From Proteles cristata cristata (lineage: Eukaryota; Chordata; Mammalia; Carnivora; Hyaenidae): a stretch of 64,000 nucleotides of DNA. Made by a program: the position numbers and the translations under genes. The stretch covers positions 682,001 to 746,000 of the forward strand of contig JAESUZ010002552.1 in assembly GCA_017311185.1 (NCBI GenBank), read 5' to 3'. Shown here one piece after another: positions 1-14,485 of this stretch. How positions within the stretch are numbered: position 1 is the stretch's first letter; every line of letters starts with the position of its first letter. The notes under the pieces are model-generated. The model was not told where the DNA came from and did not search any database. It saw nothing but the letters and a program-made list of their open reading frames with translations.

Positions 1-100
1 GCTCACCTGGGGCACCTGCTGGCCTCGTCCCAGGACGGGGGCCGCGCGGCTCCCAAATTCTGGCTGCCAGGGTGTAGTTAGAGGACGGTGGTGCTTAGAC
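1..100. promoter_or_regulatory. CpG-rich edge, possibly ARHGEF12 promoter or first exon
   Basis: The first ~60 bases contain at least five CpG dinucleotides, unlike the AT-rich sequence that follows. On the minus strand a CCCCAG/GTGAGC splice-donor-like junction lies at the very edge. In human, ARHGEF12 begins a few kilobases beyond the 3' end of TMEM136/TLCD5 in the same direction, which would be here and running off the left end. Only the position and base composition support this; no ARHGEF12 coding sequence is visible. Confidence 0.3.
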
Positions 101-2036
101 TGGGGGGAAATGAGAGTATGGGAATTGGGAGCCAGGATTTCTTGGTATAATATTGCTTTTAGGCTGCTTCTGCCTTGGCAAAATGAAATGTATGATTTGC
201 CAAATGGAGAAAGCATGGTGCTTTCCACAGCGACTTCACAAGCTTGCTGTGGAGAGAAATGGGAACAGCAGATAAAGTGCATTGATCCAGTAGAAAGCAT
301 TGCAGTTCTCTCTGGAGTCCCCAAGTATTTGGGGAGGGGGAAGGGCTTCTTTCTTTTTCTACAGGGCACATTTAGATATCCATCTAGTTTTATGACTGCA
401 TAATTACGTAGTGTAGCGATTTTAAGTACCACAGACAATATGGTTCAGTTCCACCTGCCAACATCGAAAGTAGCTGTCCCTTTACCTGTTTTAAGACTTA
501 ATGAGTTCAAACCTACATTGGTGGGCGTGCATCTTCAGCCTTTCTGTGGAAGTCAGATGATAAAGCAAATTTAATAAAGAGTGGATGTGGAAAGGAGAAA
601 CAATCACTTAACGACGCTGTTTCTAAGTCAACCTGCAACAGTTCATGAAAAGATCATTATCCATGAATAGATGCATGAGCTAAGGCTGACGTTAGAACGG
701 GATAAAAAAAGGAAAAGATAAACAGAGGCCAAAGATGACTCTTTATTGCATGATTTTTTTTTAATTTTATTTTTTCGGAGCACAGCCAGCTGATTTTGTA
801 ATGTTTATTTTGGGAAAGAATAGCAGTCGATTAAGGTTCCAAGCCACTTTCCTAATGATCAGACCAGGACACATTGCCACCTGCTGGTGTACCCCAGGAT
901 AATTCTACCCAGAGAACTCTTTTCACTAAATTGCATATTTTTTTGCATATAACTGGAAAGAACTCTATCCAGTCTATATAAAATGACCAACATGCAAACC
1001 TTATCCCCAAACCTGTATTTTTCTTAAACATACTAGATACCATTTTGCCAGGTCCTAATAATTTGCAGGCTAGGTATGAAATTAATTGGACCCAATGACT
1101 CATCAAATCACGCATTTAAAAAATGAGTTCTCCTCTTTCCTTCAAGAATGCCTCACTACTTGAGCTTCAGGAATAAAACAAACTGGAAAGTTTCCTAATT
1201 CACCTTCTCTTCCTTGCATACAAAACCTCTTGGCAGGCTGCTTTCAAGATCTTTCCAAACTTAAACAGACCCAAAGTTCTAGCTGTGAGCAAAGAAGGCA
1301 TTTGCTGTGGGAAAGCTTCAGAAGATGGTAAGCAAAGGATTTAATTAAGCCAGTGGTTATTCATTCCAGAACTATTTTTTTCAACGATGAAAATCTCTAT
1401 GTTCACCCACAAAGCTCTAACGGTAAAAACATCCCTGAAAGCCTCTTTAGTACTGTTGGTAGCTCTAGACTGTTCTAAAGGCTCTAACTATAGAATGCCT
1501 TCAGAAGAGTCACACCAGTCTAGGTGGAACACACTCCCCACAGTCATTAGTCCCTTACCTAAAAAAATGACACCGGTGATACAATCCACCATGCATGCTT
1601 CTTGAGGTTTCCCGGGGGGGGGTGGCTATCCTAAACCATATTCTCATCCATTCTTCTTTCAATGTTTATTGAGCACCTACTATGTAGCTAACACTGTTCT
1701 ATGCATTTGAAGTACAGTTCTGAAGAGAGCTGAGGGTCCTTATCTGCATGGAGCCCACTCAACATCATTTTCAAGGCAACTGCCCACACAAGTGGCAAAA
1801 CAAAGAAATGAAGTTCTTCTTCTCTCTTTGGCAAACTGTTTTCTGTACTCTGTATGTAGATTGCTGCCCTGAAAAGTAAACAGTATTAGGAATGGTTGAT
1901 GGTTAAGAGCAGGTAAGCAGTATTTCACAGAGAATCATAAATATGGGTCAACATTTCTACAAGCCAATTTTTTTTTAACTTCTTGGCAAAATCACACCAA
2001 AGATATAAAGACAGACTCTGGGTTGATAAAAAAATG
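101..2036. other. Intergenic, no gene seen
   Basis: AT-rich DNA between the left edge and the presumed end of the TLCD5 transcript. All reading frames are short, lack recognisable domains and look like chance. The only repeat I recognise is an L2 3' end near 1.66-1.75 kb. An alternative minus-strand AATAAA at about 742-747 could in principle end a longer TLCD5 transcript. Confidence 0.5.
1655..1750 (-). mobile_element. L2 LINE 3' end fragment
   Basis: The plus strand reads TTTATTGAGCACCTACTATG and continues with text typical of the reverse complement of the L2 3' terminus (which normally ends in a CTCAATAAAT-type tail). An ancient, inactive fragment. Confidence 0.55.
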
Positions 2037-2042
2037 TTTATT
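2037..2042 (-). terminator. TLCD5: Candidate TLCD5 polyadenylation signal
   Basis: TTTATT on the plus strand is AATAAA on the minus strand, about 2.95 kb after the TLCD5 stop codon. Using it would give a gene of about 9 kb from the CpG island, close to the human gene length as I recall it. Other AATAAA-like sites exist, so the choice is tentative. Confidence 0.4.
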
Positions 2043-4983
2043 TTTATAAAATTTAGTACAAATCTTACTGAAATATAAATCTTTCTTGAGCGGTGTTAGG
2101 AATTATTATATAGTAATCCAAATGCAAATGAATAAAATACTTCATTTTGTCTGACCATACCACGTGTTAATTAGCCCTTCGTTTACCTGTGATGTCAAAA
2201 CTTAGTGTCTGAACTGCTGAGTCACCTTCATTCCCCATTTTTCTCTAGGGAGGTTCCTTCAGAGTTACTAGCTAAAGCATCAAGGAAAGCTGAAATGAAC
2301 AATTTTTCTTCCCTTATTATTTAGGTTATTCAAAATCTAAAAGAAACCTGCATACATTCCCAGGAGGACCCCTAAAACAGCAAGGTCTGCAATCCCTTCA
2401 CTTCTGAGGAGTAAAGAGAGAAAAAATTGGTACCAGATTAAGCCTATTCATTTGTCTGGTATGGAACAGGTAGCACTGTGCCAAAATTCAAGAGCCAGCT
2501 TTTTCTTTTTTTAAGCTCCTGCGCCAAGCCACTCTTTTTCACTGGGCTTTTGCTAAAATCAGCATTCCACAACATCTAACTCTGACCACAGTTTTGCTGG
2601 AAAGAAGCTCACCAGCATTCTGGGGATACTGATCACAGGGGAAAAAAAAAAAAAGAGAGACGGAGATGCTACCGTCAGATTAGTTCCACATGCAGCAAAG
2701 CTCATTAAACCAAATGACAGTCACTTTAAAAGACCCACTGTTAACATGCCTGGAAAGTTGCCTTTCCCAGAGCAATAACGTCATGCTGTTCCACCACTCC
2801 GCCACGGCTGGGCCATGACGTCCATTTTCAAGACCACTCTATTAGGTTCGTATGACCGGTGACCACAGAATGGGCGCAGACACTTCCTACTGACCTAGGC
2901 TTAGACTTCCCTAGCCCTGCACATTTGCTCACCAATTAAGCCAATCAATCCCCAGGGGTCTAAATAACATAATCCAATAAATAAATAAAAAGCAAATAAA
3001 TAAATAGTCCTTTTCCCCATAAAAGTTCTACATTAGAGACCTCCCTTAATAAGATGCCACAGTGTTGCTGTGAAATACACTCATTCACAAGGTTTAAACT
3101 GAGAGAGAGAGAACACAAGTGACCTACCCACATGATCTGGCAAAAGAGCGGCAAAATTAGTTAAAAGAACTCAGAAAGTCTAGATGCCTAGTCCCTCATT
3201 TCTAAGCTGACGTTCTTGCTTTTCCTGGGGTAGAGGAGAGACTATCACATGAAGAAATATTTTTTTGTTTCCTTCTAGGACTGGCCTCGTCGTAAGATTT
3301 TTTTTTTTTAATGTTTTATTTATTTCTGAGAGAGAGAGAGAGAGACAGCGTGAGCAGGGGAGGGTCAGAGGGAGAGGGAGACACAGAATCCCCCTGGAGA
3401 CAGACTCCAGGCTCCGAGCTGGCAGTCAGCACAGAGCCCGACGCGGGGCCCGAACCCACAAACCATGAGATCATAACCTGAGCCAAAGTCGGACCCTTAG
3501 CCGACTGAGCCACCCAGGTGCCTCTCATTGTAAGATTTTAACCATACAAAGCGGAACCTTTTTCAGAGGAAAGAAAAAGTAGTAAGAGGGCTAAAGGGAA
3601 GGTATATGAAATAAAAATTGAAAAAAATAGCCTCAGCACCCTGAGGCCGGTGCACTTTACTCTTTGGTTCTGGTTTGCAATATGTACAGCAAGGCTGAAA
3701 CCTGAACTGCCACCTCAGGCACGGTGGAATCCGCATGCTAAATCCCTATGGAATTCAGTCACAGCCTCTCATGCCTGGGAGATTAATGCACAAAAGCCCT
3801 GAGAATTGGCATCGTTTTCCCAGTAGGGCAGAACCCGTACAACAGGACTCAGTAAATCTGCCCACACCTCATTCATCGCTCATCCGAAGCCCTAGCTCCC
3901 TGGTTTTTGTGCAGAAAGGAGTTAACAGAGCAAGCCTGAAGTCCCATCCTTGGAAAGGCCTCCTTGCAAGGCTGGCCCTTGGCTGGCATCTGGGAACTTA
4001 CATTTCAGGAGGGCTCCTTCATTAACTGATGAGAATGGCTCACGGTGCCTACACTGTGCAAATGATGTGATTTATGCTGAACACCTGCTTTCCTTCTCGG
4101 AGCCGGGAATTTTGCTACATGCCAGGCAATGGCTGCCTGCACGACCCCCAATAGAAACCATGGGCACTGAGCATCTAATGAGCTTCCTCACTAGACATTC
4201 TACACACATCACCACAAACTGGTGCTAGAGGAATTCAGGGCATCCTCTGGGATCTCCACTGGGAGAGGGCTCTGGAAGCTTGGGCCTGGTTTCCCCTAAA
4301 CTCTGCCCCAGGCACCTTTTCCCTTCGCTGCTCTTTCTTTGTATCCTTTCAGTGTAATTGATCACAGCCAGGAGTTGGACTACATTTGGAGTCCTAGGAG
4401 TCTCCTTAGCAAAGCACCAAACCTGGGGGGGGGGTCTTCGAGGACCCTCAACAGTTGGTTTAGGGTCACTTCTCTCATCCTTTCCCTTTGTCTAAGCACA
4501 TCCCATGCCCTGATCCAATGCTCAGAATGCCATACATGCATCTTCCTAGAAGTCCCTCACTTTATAGTAAATGGGGTGACTTTATTTAAATTGCTACACG
4601 GAAAGCAGGAATAAGGGTTTGTTCAAGGAATCAGTTCTCGAAGAGATTCTCAAATTCCTTCCTGAGCTGTCTAACCATCCAGCATCCCAGAGACGGGAGG
4701 ACCCAGGGACACCACGATCAAAGGAAGGTAGCTGTGCCCACCTCACAGCTCTGACTTCTTCACAACTACCACTAAGTAGTCTCACTTCCTACAGCTGCAC
4801 CACGGTAGACATTACTGTTTTAATACTGGTACGGGCTTCACTCACCAATTGACCAAACGGACTGATACGTTTAGCCCTTTGTTGAAACCTAAGTTTGTTG
4901 TACGCATGGTTCTCTAACAGCCGTATCTCCAGCCTGGGTCATGTGGCTGACTAACCCAATGTGTCACCTGGAAGAAGGGTCGG
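2043..4983 (-). other. TLCD5: Presumed TLCD5 3' untranslated region
   Basis: Sequence between the TLCD5 stop codon and the candidate poly(A) signal. It holds no conserved reading frame. One minus-oriented SINE sits at 3303-3523, so if the UTR call is right the transcript carries a sense-strand SINE copy. An A-run is present near 2642-2654. The extent depends on which poly(A) signal is used. Confidence 0.4.
3303..3523 (-). mobile_element. tRNA-derived carnivore SINE
   Basis: A minus-oriented element: T-run and TTTATTTCTGAG tail, (GA)n tract, then the CCACCCAGGTGCC head. Imperfect target-site duplications around GTAAGATTTT flank it (about 3292 and 3531). Confidence 0.85.
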
Positions 4984-8415
<3,432 letters not shown>

Positions 8416-8436
8416 TTATCTACACAGATGAGAATC

Positions 8437-8650
8437 TTTTTATTTTTTAATGTTAATTCATTTCTGAGAGACAGAGACAGAGCATGGGTGGGGGCAGGGG
8501 CAGAGAGAGAGCAGAACACAGAATCCAAAGCAGGCTCCAGGCTCTGAGCTGTCAGCACAGACCTGGACATGGGGCTCGAACTCACAAACCCTGGGATCAA
8601 AACCTGAACCAAAGTCGGATGCCTAACTGACTGAGCCACCCAGGCGCCCC
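8437..8650 (-). mobile_element. tRNA-derived carnivore SINE
   Basis: Minus element whose head ends CCACCCAGGCGCCCC. Duplications CACAGATGAGAATCTTTT and CACAGCTGAGAATCTTCT flank it. It lies about 150 bases upstream of the TLCD5 first coding exon. Confidence 0.9.
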
Positions 8651-8684
8651 ACAGCTGAGAATCTTCTATTAAAGCATGACTAAA

Positions 8685-8905
8685 GGGGCACCTGCCTGGC
8701 TCAGTCAGTTAGGCATCCAACTCTTGGTTTGGGCTCAGGTCATGATCTCAGTTTCATGAGTTTGAGCCCTGCATCTACCTCTATGTTGGCAGCACAGAGC
8801 CTACTTGGGATTCTCTCTGCACCCCCACCCCCCACCTTCTCTGCTCCTCCTCAGCTCACACTATCTCTGTCCCTCTCAAAATAAATAAATAAACTTTTAA
8901 AAAAT
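8685..8905 (+). mobile_element. tRNA-derived carnivore SINE
   Basis: Plus element, somewhat diverged in the body (TTTGAGCCCTGCATCTACCT). Flanked by AAAGCATGACTAAA and AAAGTATGGCTG. Confidence 0.87.
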
Positions 8906-9043
8906 ATTTAATAAAGTATGGCTGTAGTTCTAAATCCATATTCCTCAGAGGTAACTGGTAAACACTGAAAACTGAAAAACAGCAACTGCATTTTGAGTTA
9001 GTAACTGCCTAATACAATGTGTTGTTAGGATGAGTACAGGTCA

Positions 9044-9207
9044 AGGGTCACCTGGGTGGCTCAGTCGGTTAAACTTAGGCTCAGGTCATAATCTTGTGGC
9101 TTGTGAGTTCGAGCCCTGCGTCTGGCTCTGTGTTAACAGCTCAGAGTCTGGAGCCTGCTTCAGATTCTATGTCTCCCTCTCTCTCTGTCCCTTCCCCACT
9201 CATGTTC

Positions 9208-9244
<37 letters not shown>

Positions 9245-9271
9245 AATAAACATAAAAAAAATTTTTTTTAA
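9044..9271 (+). mobile_element. tRNA-derived carnivore SINE with long (TC)n tract
   Basis: Plus element with a run of about 15 TC repeats (9211-9240) before the A-rich tail. Duplications GAGTACAGGTCAA and GAGTACATGTCAA. Confidence 0.9.
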
Positions 9272-10084
9272 AGAGTGAGTACATGTCAATAATCTGCCAG
9301 TGATGACTAACCTTGAACGATACATGAGTAACATAATACATGCATTAGATAATGTGTTCAAGCTTCAAAACTCCAGTAAGAAGCTCTGGTGAAAAAAACG
9401 GAACTATCACCCGTGGTTTCTGCTAGAGGTCAGATGACACATAGCAGTTTAATGTGGTTTGGAGCTGATATTAAACTCAATTGAAATTTGAATTTAAGTC
9501 ACAGGTTTATCAGTTAAAATGGAAACTTGAGGTAACCCTAAATACAGAACTAATCAGAGTCTAGATATTTTGGAAGAGAAAACAATCTTAGTTCAATTCA
9601 GTTCTGAAATCCCACTCAAAGATTAACCAAGAGGGAAGCAGGGGGATTTGGAGATACAAGTGGGAAGTTTTTGTTGAGACAGAAAAATATCTTTAAGGCA
9701 ATTATTTAATTAAACATAAAGTCAGAAAGCTATATTTTGAAATTTTTGCTGATGACAAATATATCAGGCCAAGAATGACTGTAACTGAGTCAATTTAGTC
9801 ACACAGGACTAAAATCTTCAAGTAACCAAGGTGTTATTAATATTTGTTAGCTCATCTATTGAAAGTACAAATAAAAAAGAAATATTTCAGGTATCTGTCT
9901 CATCTCCGCAGGAATTTTCTGCATGGCTACACTTATTGCTTAACCCTATTGTGACAAGTGAAATATTATCTGAGGACCAACACACTTCAGTACACCAGCC
10001 ACTCCCCAGAATGCTATCCAGAGAGGGCTTTATGAAGGTCAAGTTCTGCACCACCTTCATCTGAAATCAGGTTTCTATTCAAGA

Positions 10085-10190
10085 AAACAGGTGTTGATCA
10101 CAGATCTGAGTTCTAATTCTGTCTGTACCCCTAACTATCCATAAAGGAGGGGGCAAATCCCTTTCACCTCTTGAGCCTCTGAAGAAGGAG
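10085..10190 (-). repeat. MIR fragment
   Basis: Reverse-complement MIR-like text (a GAGTTCTAATTCTGTCTGTA segment followed by TTGAGCCTCTGA). Ancient and short. Confidence 0.4.
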
Positions 10191-10529
10191 AGGAAAGGAA
10201 CGGGAAGGAGAAGGGAAAAAGGAACAGAGAGAAGAAAAGAGGATTGAAAACTCAAATCTGGCCCAGTTCTGACAAGGTTCTGAGATAAATTTTGTAAAGC
10301 ATCGAGGCCAATTTTCGGAGCAAGGGCCAGAAATACAAAGTACCCAGAGTGAAAAGAACCGTCCTCGCTTACTTCCTTCTAAATGCCAGGGTCACCGGCC
10401 AGTAATGCGGATCAGCTCATTTGGATCTGCTGATTAGTATTTTTAGAGTCCTCTTCCCTGAATCCTAATTCCCTGCCAGAACAGAGGAAACAGTCGTCTA
10501 TTTACAAACACTTAAAAGAACAGACATTT

Positions 10530-10630
10530 GTAAATGGCAGATACGAGTCTGTGACCTTGGGAAAGTCAGTCCATCTCTGGATTTCGGGTTTTCACTCTTG
10601 GGTAAAGGAACGGAAGGGTACTGAGATGGC
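10530..10630 (-). repeat. MIR-like fragment next to the CpG island
   Basis: A GTCTGTGACCTTGGGAAAGTC-like segment matches the middle of reverse-complement MIR. It abuts the left edge of the TLCD5 CpG island. Confidence 0.4.
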
Positions 10631-10639
10631 CGACGCGGC

Positions 10640-11320
10640 TCCCAATTCCAAGGTCCCTGTCGTCGCTCCTCTCGTTCCAGGGCCACATTCGGGAGGAGGA
10701 GCGCGGGGCGGGCCCACCTGGCTGGCGGCCGCGGAGCAGGCGTGGCCCGGGCGAGCTGCTACCCTCGCGCCCCGCAGGCACCGCGAGCTGCGCGTCCCCC
10801 TCGGACGCGCCCACGGGCCGCGCCACGCCCGGCTGCGCGCACCTGCGCCGCTGTACGGGCATCCAGCGGGTCGCCCGAGCCTGGCGCAGCAAGGCCTCCC
10901 GCCCTCCTGCCCCTCGGCGGCCAGGCCAGACCGCCTGCCCGCCTCCTTCCCCCCCCCACCCTTCCCCCCCCAACAGGCGGCCGGGCCCCCAGCGGCCCGA
11001 GCCCAGCCCAGCGGCCCGGAGCCGAGCGGTTCGCGCCGCGCGGTTACCTGTTACCTGGCCGAGCGCACCGGGAAGCCTCGGGCGCCTCGGCCCCAGAGCT
11101 CGGAGCGCGGAGCCCCGGAGCAGGAAGCGGCGGAAAGAGGGAAGGGGGACGAGGCTCTGGCGGCGGCGGAAGAGGAGCCGGGGGTCTGGGGGCACCTTGT
11201 GGCTGGGAGGACGGAGCGCAGAACCCGAGCTGGAAGGGGGATGTCCGTGAAGGGTGCCGGAGGGTCCTCCTCCTTCGCTCAGGGCCGGGGTGGGGGGGGA
11301 GCGGATAGCGGTGTGTGACC
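10640..11320. promoter_or_regulatory. TLCD5: CpG island, TLCD5 promoter
   Basis: About 680 bases of very GC-rich, CpG-dense sequence with a C-run stretch near 10950-10970. It is flanked on both sides by ordinary AT-rich DNA and lies upstream of the TLCD5 coding exons on the minus strand. Long open frames here on both strands (up to ~300 codons) are typical of GC-rich DNA and show no conserved domain. No TATA box is obvious, as expected for a housekeeping-type promoter. Confidence 0.8.
11049..11250 (-). other. TLCD5: Candidate TLCD5 noncoding first exon
   Basis: Two consensus splice donors lie seven bases apart on the minus strand (CCAG/GTAACAG/GTAACC; GT at 11054-11053 and 11047-11046). Splicing either to the acceptor at 8285 places A at -3 and G at +4 of the TLCD5 start codon. 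A further possible donor lies at 10842-10841 (CGCAG/GTGCGC). The transcription start is unknown; the right boundary is a guess. Confidence 0.4.
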
Positions 11321-11640
11321 TGGTGGTCACGTGAGACCTGCAGGCTGTGGCCCGTGTTTGCGTGTAGTTGTTTATTTCGATAATTACCGTCCCCTCCATG
11401 TTGGGACAGTCCATCCAATAATCAGTGGTTGACCACCTGCTGGCTCGCGTCCCTACTAAGCGCAATGGGAGATGTAAGACTAGTCGCTGCCCTCACGCTT
11501 GAGTCTCAGTTGTGAAACAAGCACGCAGTTAATTTGCCAGGAAAGTGCTCAGGCCTGGGAATTAGAAGTTGATTCCTTTTCATTATAGCCCTGTCACCAA
11601 CTGGGCAGTAGAGTATAAGGCTTCAAAATAAACCCGGCTT

Positions 11641-12138
11641 GGGGCACCTGGGTGGCTCGGTTGACTGTGCTTCCCACCTGGGCTCAGATCATGATTTTTT
11701 TTTTTTATTATTAAAAATTTTTTAATGTTTTTTATTTATTTCTAGGAGAGAGAGAGAGAGAGAGGCAGCGTGAGCAGGAGAGGGTCAGAGAGAGAAGGAG
11801 TCACAGGCTCCAGGCTCCGAGCTGGCAGTCAGCACAGAGCCCGACGCGGGGCTCGAACCCACGAACCGTGAGATCATGACCTAAGCGAAAGTCGGAAGCT
11901 TAGCCAACTAAGCCACCAAGGCGCCCCAGGCTCAGATCATGATCTTGCAGTTCTCTAGTTGGAGCTCCAGATTCCCCTCCTCTCCCTCGCCACCACCCCC
12001 TCCCCCCCCCCCCCCCCGTCTGGGATCCCTGCTGTGAGCGCAGAGACCTCTTTGAATCCTCTGTCCCCCTCTCTCCGTCCCACTTGTGCCCGCGGTCTCT
12101 CTCAAAACAATAAATGGACATCAAAAAAATTTTTTACA
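11641..12138 (+). mobile_element. Carnivore SINE interrupted by a second SINE
   Basis: The outer plus SINE starts at 11641 (GGGGCACCTGGGTGGCTCGG), stops at about 11695 inside its ATCATGAT box, and resumes at about 11928-11944 with the same box. Outer duplications AAATAAACCCGGCTT and AAATAAACCCAGCTT flank the whole composite. Its body contains a long C-run (12001-12017). Confidence 0.88.
11696..11927 (-). mobile_element. Carnivore SINE nested in another SINE
   Basis: Minus element inserted into the SINE starting at 11641. The duplications are copies of the host SINE's own GGCTCAGATCATGAT (11681-11695 and 11929-11943). It has the TTTATTTCTAGGAGAG tail and TCACAGGCTCCAGGCTCCGAG body of the younger-looking subfamily. 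Confidence 0.9.
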
Positions 12139-12305
12139 AATAAACCCAGCTTGGTTACTGACTCTGTGCATTGCGCAAATTAACTTTTCTGTGCCTCCCT
12201 TTTCTCAAGCATAGAACGGGGATAGTAATTGCTATCTTATAAAGCTATTGTGAGACTCTTACACACCTGTGTAAAGCGCTTAGAACAATGACAGGCACAA
12301 GGAAG
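12139..12305 (-). repeat. MIR
   Basis: Reverse-complement MIR text (TTGGTTACTGACTCTGTGCA, AACTTTTCTGTGCCTCCCTT, then TGTAAAGCGCTTAGAACAAT). A possible further part before the SINE (11550-11640) suggests the SINE landed inside this MIR. Confidence 0.65.
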
Positions 12306-12713
12306 CCACTATTTAAATGTTCATTGTTGTTGTTGTTGTGACACTGGGGTAAATCCTTTCTCCTCTCTGAGATCTATTTTAATACCAAGGGAAGTAAGTT
12401 GGAAGAGATGACCAAACTAGTTTGGAGGATTAAATGGCATAAAGGGGGCATATGGTTTGGTTTATCAGGATGGGTGACAATGGGCCCAGACAGTCTTGAA
12501 AAGAGAAGATGATACGTAGAAGTGTGAGCATTTACACCACGCCTGGGGAGTAGTTAATAATCTAGTTTTGGCGTTTATCTTGTCAATCTCTCACGAGTAA
12601 GGATCAAACTGTTTTCATCTTTGCTTTTCTAATTCCTGGTAGGAGGCAGGTGTAATAGATGTTTGCTGGTTGAATGAATGGGAAATGAACCTGGAAAAGT
12701 GTACTAGAAGCAT

Positions 12714-12910
12714 ATGGTGGCTCCTAAACCTTGTTGATCTTCTATACCACTTGGGAAGTGTTTTCAAAATACCCTTGTAGGCTATACCTTGAACCTGCAT
12801 TTGGAATCTGCAATTTAGTAGGCTTAGTGTGGGGCCTAGGAATATATATCTTTTAAAATTTCCCCATGGGTCATTCAGATATTAGTCACATTTAAGAACC
12901 ACTGCTGTCA
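12714..12910. mobile_element. hAT/Charlie-type DNA transposon fragment (MER5-like)
   Basis: Text ending in TTTAAGAACCACTGCTGTC, preceded by GTAGGCTTAGTGTGGGGCCT, resembles non-autonomous Charlie elements. Strongly decayed. Confidence 0.5.
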
Positions 12911-13029
12911 GAGGGCCTTAAATGACTCTGATGCCAGACTGAGATGCCAGGCTGAGGCATCTTATTATGTGGGTAACAAGAAGTCTATGATGTTATTAGG
13001 CAAGGGAATAATTTTATCAAGCCCTTACT

Positions 13030-13180
13030 ACTCAAAGTGTGGCCCCTAGCCCAGCACAATCTCCATCTCCTGAGTTTGTTAGAAGCACAGAATCTCAGAC
13101 CTTAACCCCAGACCAACTGAACCCCAACATGAAAACTGCATGCTAACAAGGTTCCCAGTGATTTGTATGCACAGTTGGGC
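13030..13180. mobile_element. hAT/Charlie-type fragment (MER5A-like)
   Basis: CTACTCAAAGTGTGGCCCCT followed by TTGTTAGAAGCACAGAATCT and a GATTTGTATGCACA segment follows the order of MER5A-like elements. Confidence 0.6.
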
Positions 13181-13184
13181 ATAG

Positions 13185-13340
13185 GTTCTCAACCTTGATG
13201 GCACAATAAAATCATTTGAGGAGCTTTTAAAAATCTCCAGGCCGCACCCCAAAGTAAATCAGAATCTGTGTGGGTATCCATCTTTTTAAAAGCTCTCCTG
13301 GTGATTTCTGTGTAGCCAAAATTGAGAATCACTGCTATAC
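13185..13340. mobile_element. hAT/Charlie-type element (MER20-like)
   Basis: It begins AGGTTCTCAACCTTGATGGC and ends AAAATTGAGAATCACTGCT, an inverted-terminal-repeat pair typical of MER20-like non-autonomous transposons. Confidence 0.65.
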
Positions 13341-13576
13341 ACTCAACTAAAATCACTATAAGACAAACTGGAGAAGACCGTCTGCTTCACATGGGTAAGA
13401 ATAGACAAGCTAAGAGGTAATGAGAACCTGATGAAAGAGAAGACGGAAGTATCCATTTCACTAAACGGATAGTAGTCGGATCTCAACTCTTCCCCATTTG
13501 CTTACAATCACTGTAGTATTTTCTCCTTCTTCTTCCTCTTCTCCTTTTCCCCCTCCTCTTCCTCCTTCTTTCTTCT

Positions 13577-13895
13577 TCTGAGTTTTACTTATTTAAGTAA
13601 TCTCTACACCCAATGTGGGGTTTGAATTCATAACCCTGAGAGCTTTCAGGGCACTTTAGTGGCTCAGTCAGTTAAGCATACAACTCTTGATTTCAGCTAA
13701 GGTCATGAACTCACTGTTCATGAGATAGAGCCCTTTGTCAGGCTCTGCACTAACAGTGCAGTGCAATGCAGAACCTTCTTGGGATTCTCTCTCTAGCTCT
13801 TTCTGCCCTTCCCCTCACTCTCTTCTCTCTCAAAATAATAAACATTTTTTTAACAAAGTTATATACTCTTCTGACTGAGCCAGCCAGGTGCCCCT
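13577..13895 (-). mobile_element. Old CAN-SINE relative split by a later SINE
   Basis: A minus-oriented element whose halves are at 13577-13645 (GTAATCTCTACACCCAATGT) and 13853-13895 (GAGCCAGCCAGGTGCCCC). It is interrupted by a plus SINE. Confidence 0.6.
13648..13852 (+). mobile_element. Diverged carnivore SINE nested in an older element
   Basis: Head AGGGCACTTTAGTGGCTCAG and tail CAAAATAATAAACATTTTTT. It is more diverged than most copies here, consistent with an older insertion. Confidence 0.75.
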
Positions 13896-14234
13896 CTTCT
13901 TGTTCTAGTATCTGCATTTGGAACTAACTTCTTCCTTCCACCATTTTCCAGGAAAGAACAGACTATTAAAAGGCTTCAGGGGTCTAAAGGCTGAGGGGAT
14001 AAGGAAGGTGCCAGTTCTTTCAATGGAGCCTTTATCGTAGGGTAATTCATAGTCCAAGTTCAAGCTTCATTACCTGGAATTGTATTTACTAATTTATATA
14101 TCTTTGGCCGCAACCCTTGATTTACCAGATCAGATATTCGTGAACAGTGATATCCCCCCGCCCCCCACAAAAGTTCTGGGCTATAATGGAGAACAGGAAC
14201 AGGAAGCTCTCCACCAATTTATTTGAATAATAAT

Positions 14235-14485
14235 GACAACAATTGTGTTTATAATCATACTAATAGCAGACATCACTTATTAATGTACGCGGCATTGTGC
14301 CAAGCACTTTACAAATATTAACTAGTCATTTCTCAGAGCCCTATGAGATGGCTACTGTTGTTATCCCCATTTTATAGGTGAGAAACTAAGGCACAGAGAA
14401 ATCAAGGAACTCACTCAAGGTGACATGATTAGTGGGAGGTAGATATGAGTATGAACCCAGGCAGTATGGCTCTGCACTTGACAAG
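14235..14485 (+). repeat. MIR, nearly full length
   Basis: Core segments in order: ATTGTGCCAAGCACTTTACA, TTATCCCCATTTTATAGGTG, AGAAACTAAGGCACAGAGAA and ATGAACCCAGGCAGTATGGC. Confidence 0.85.

Noticed and set aside
10551..11465. Long open frames on both strands (255, 299 and 188 codons) in the GC-rich region
   Set aside because: They overlap each other in a CpG island where stop codons are rare, are Pro/Ala/Arg/Gly-rich, and match no domain.
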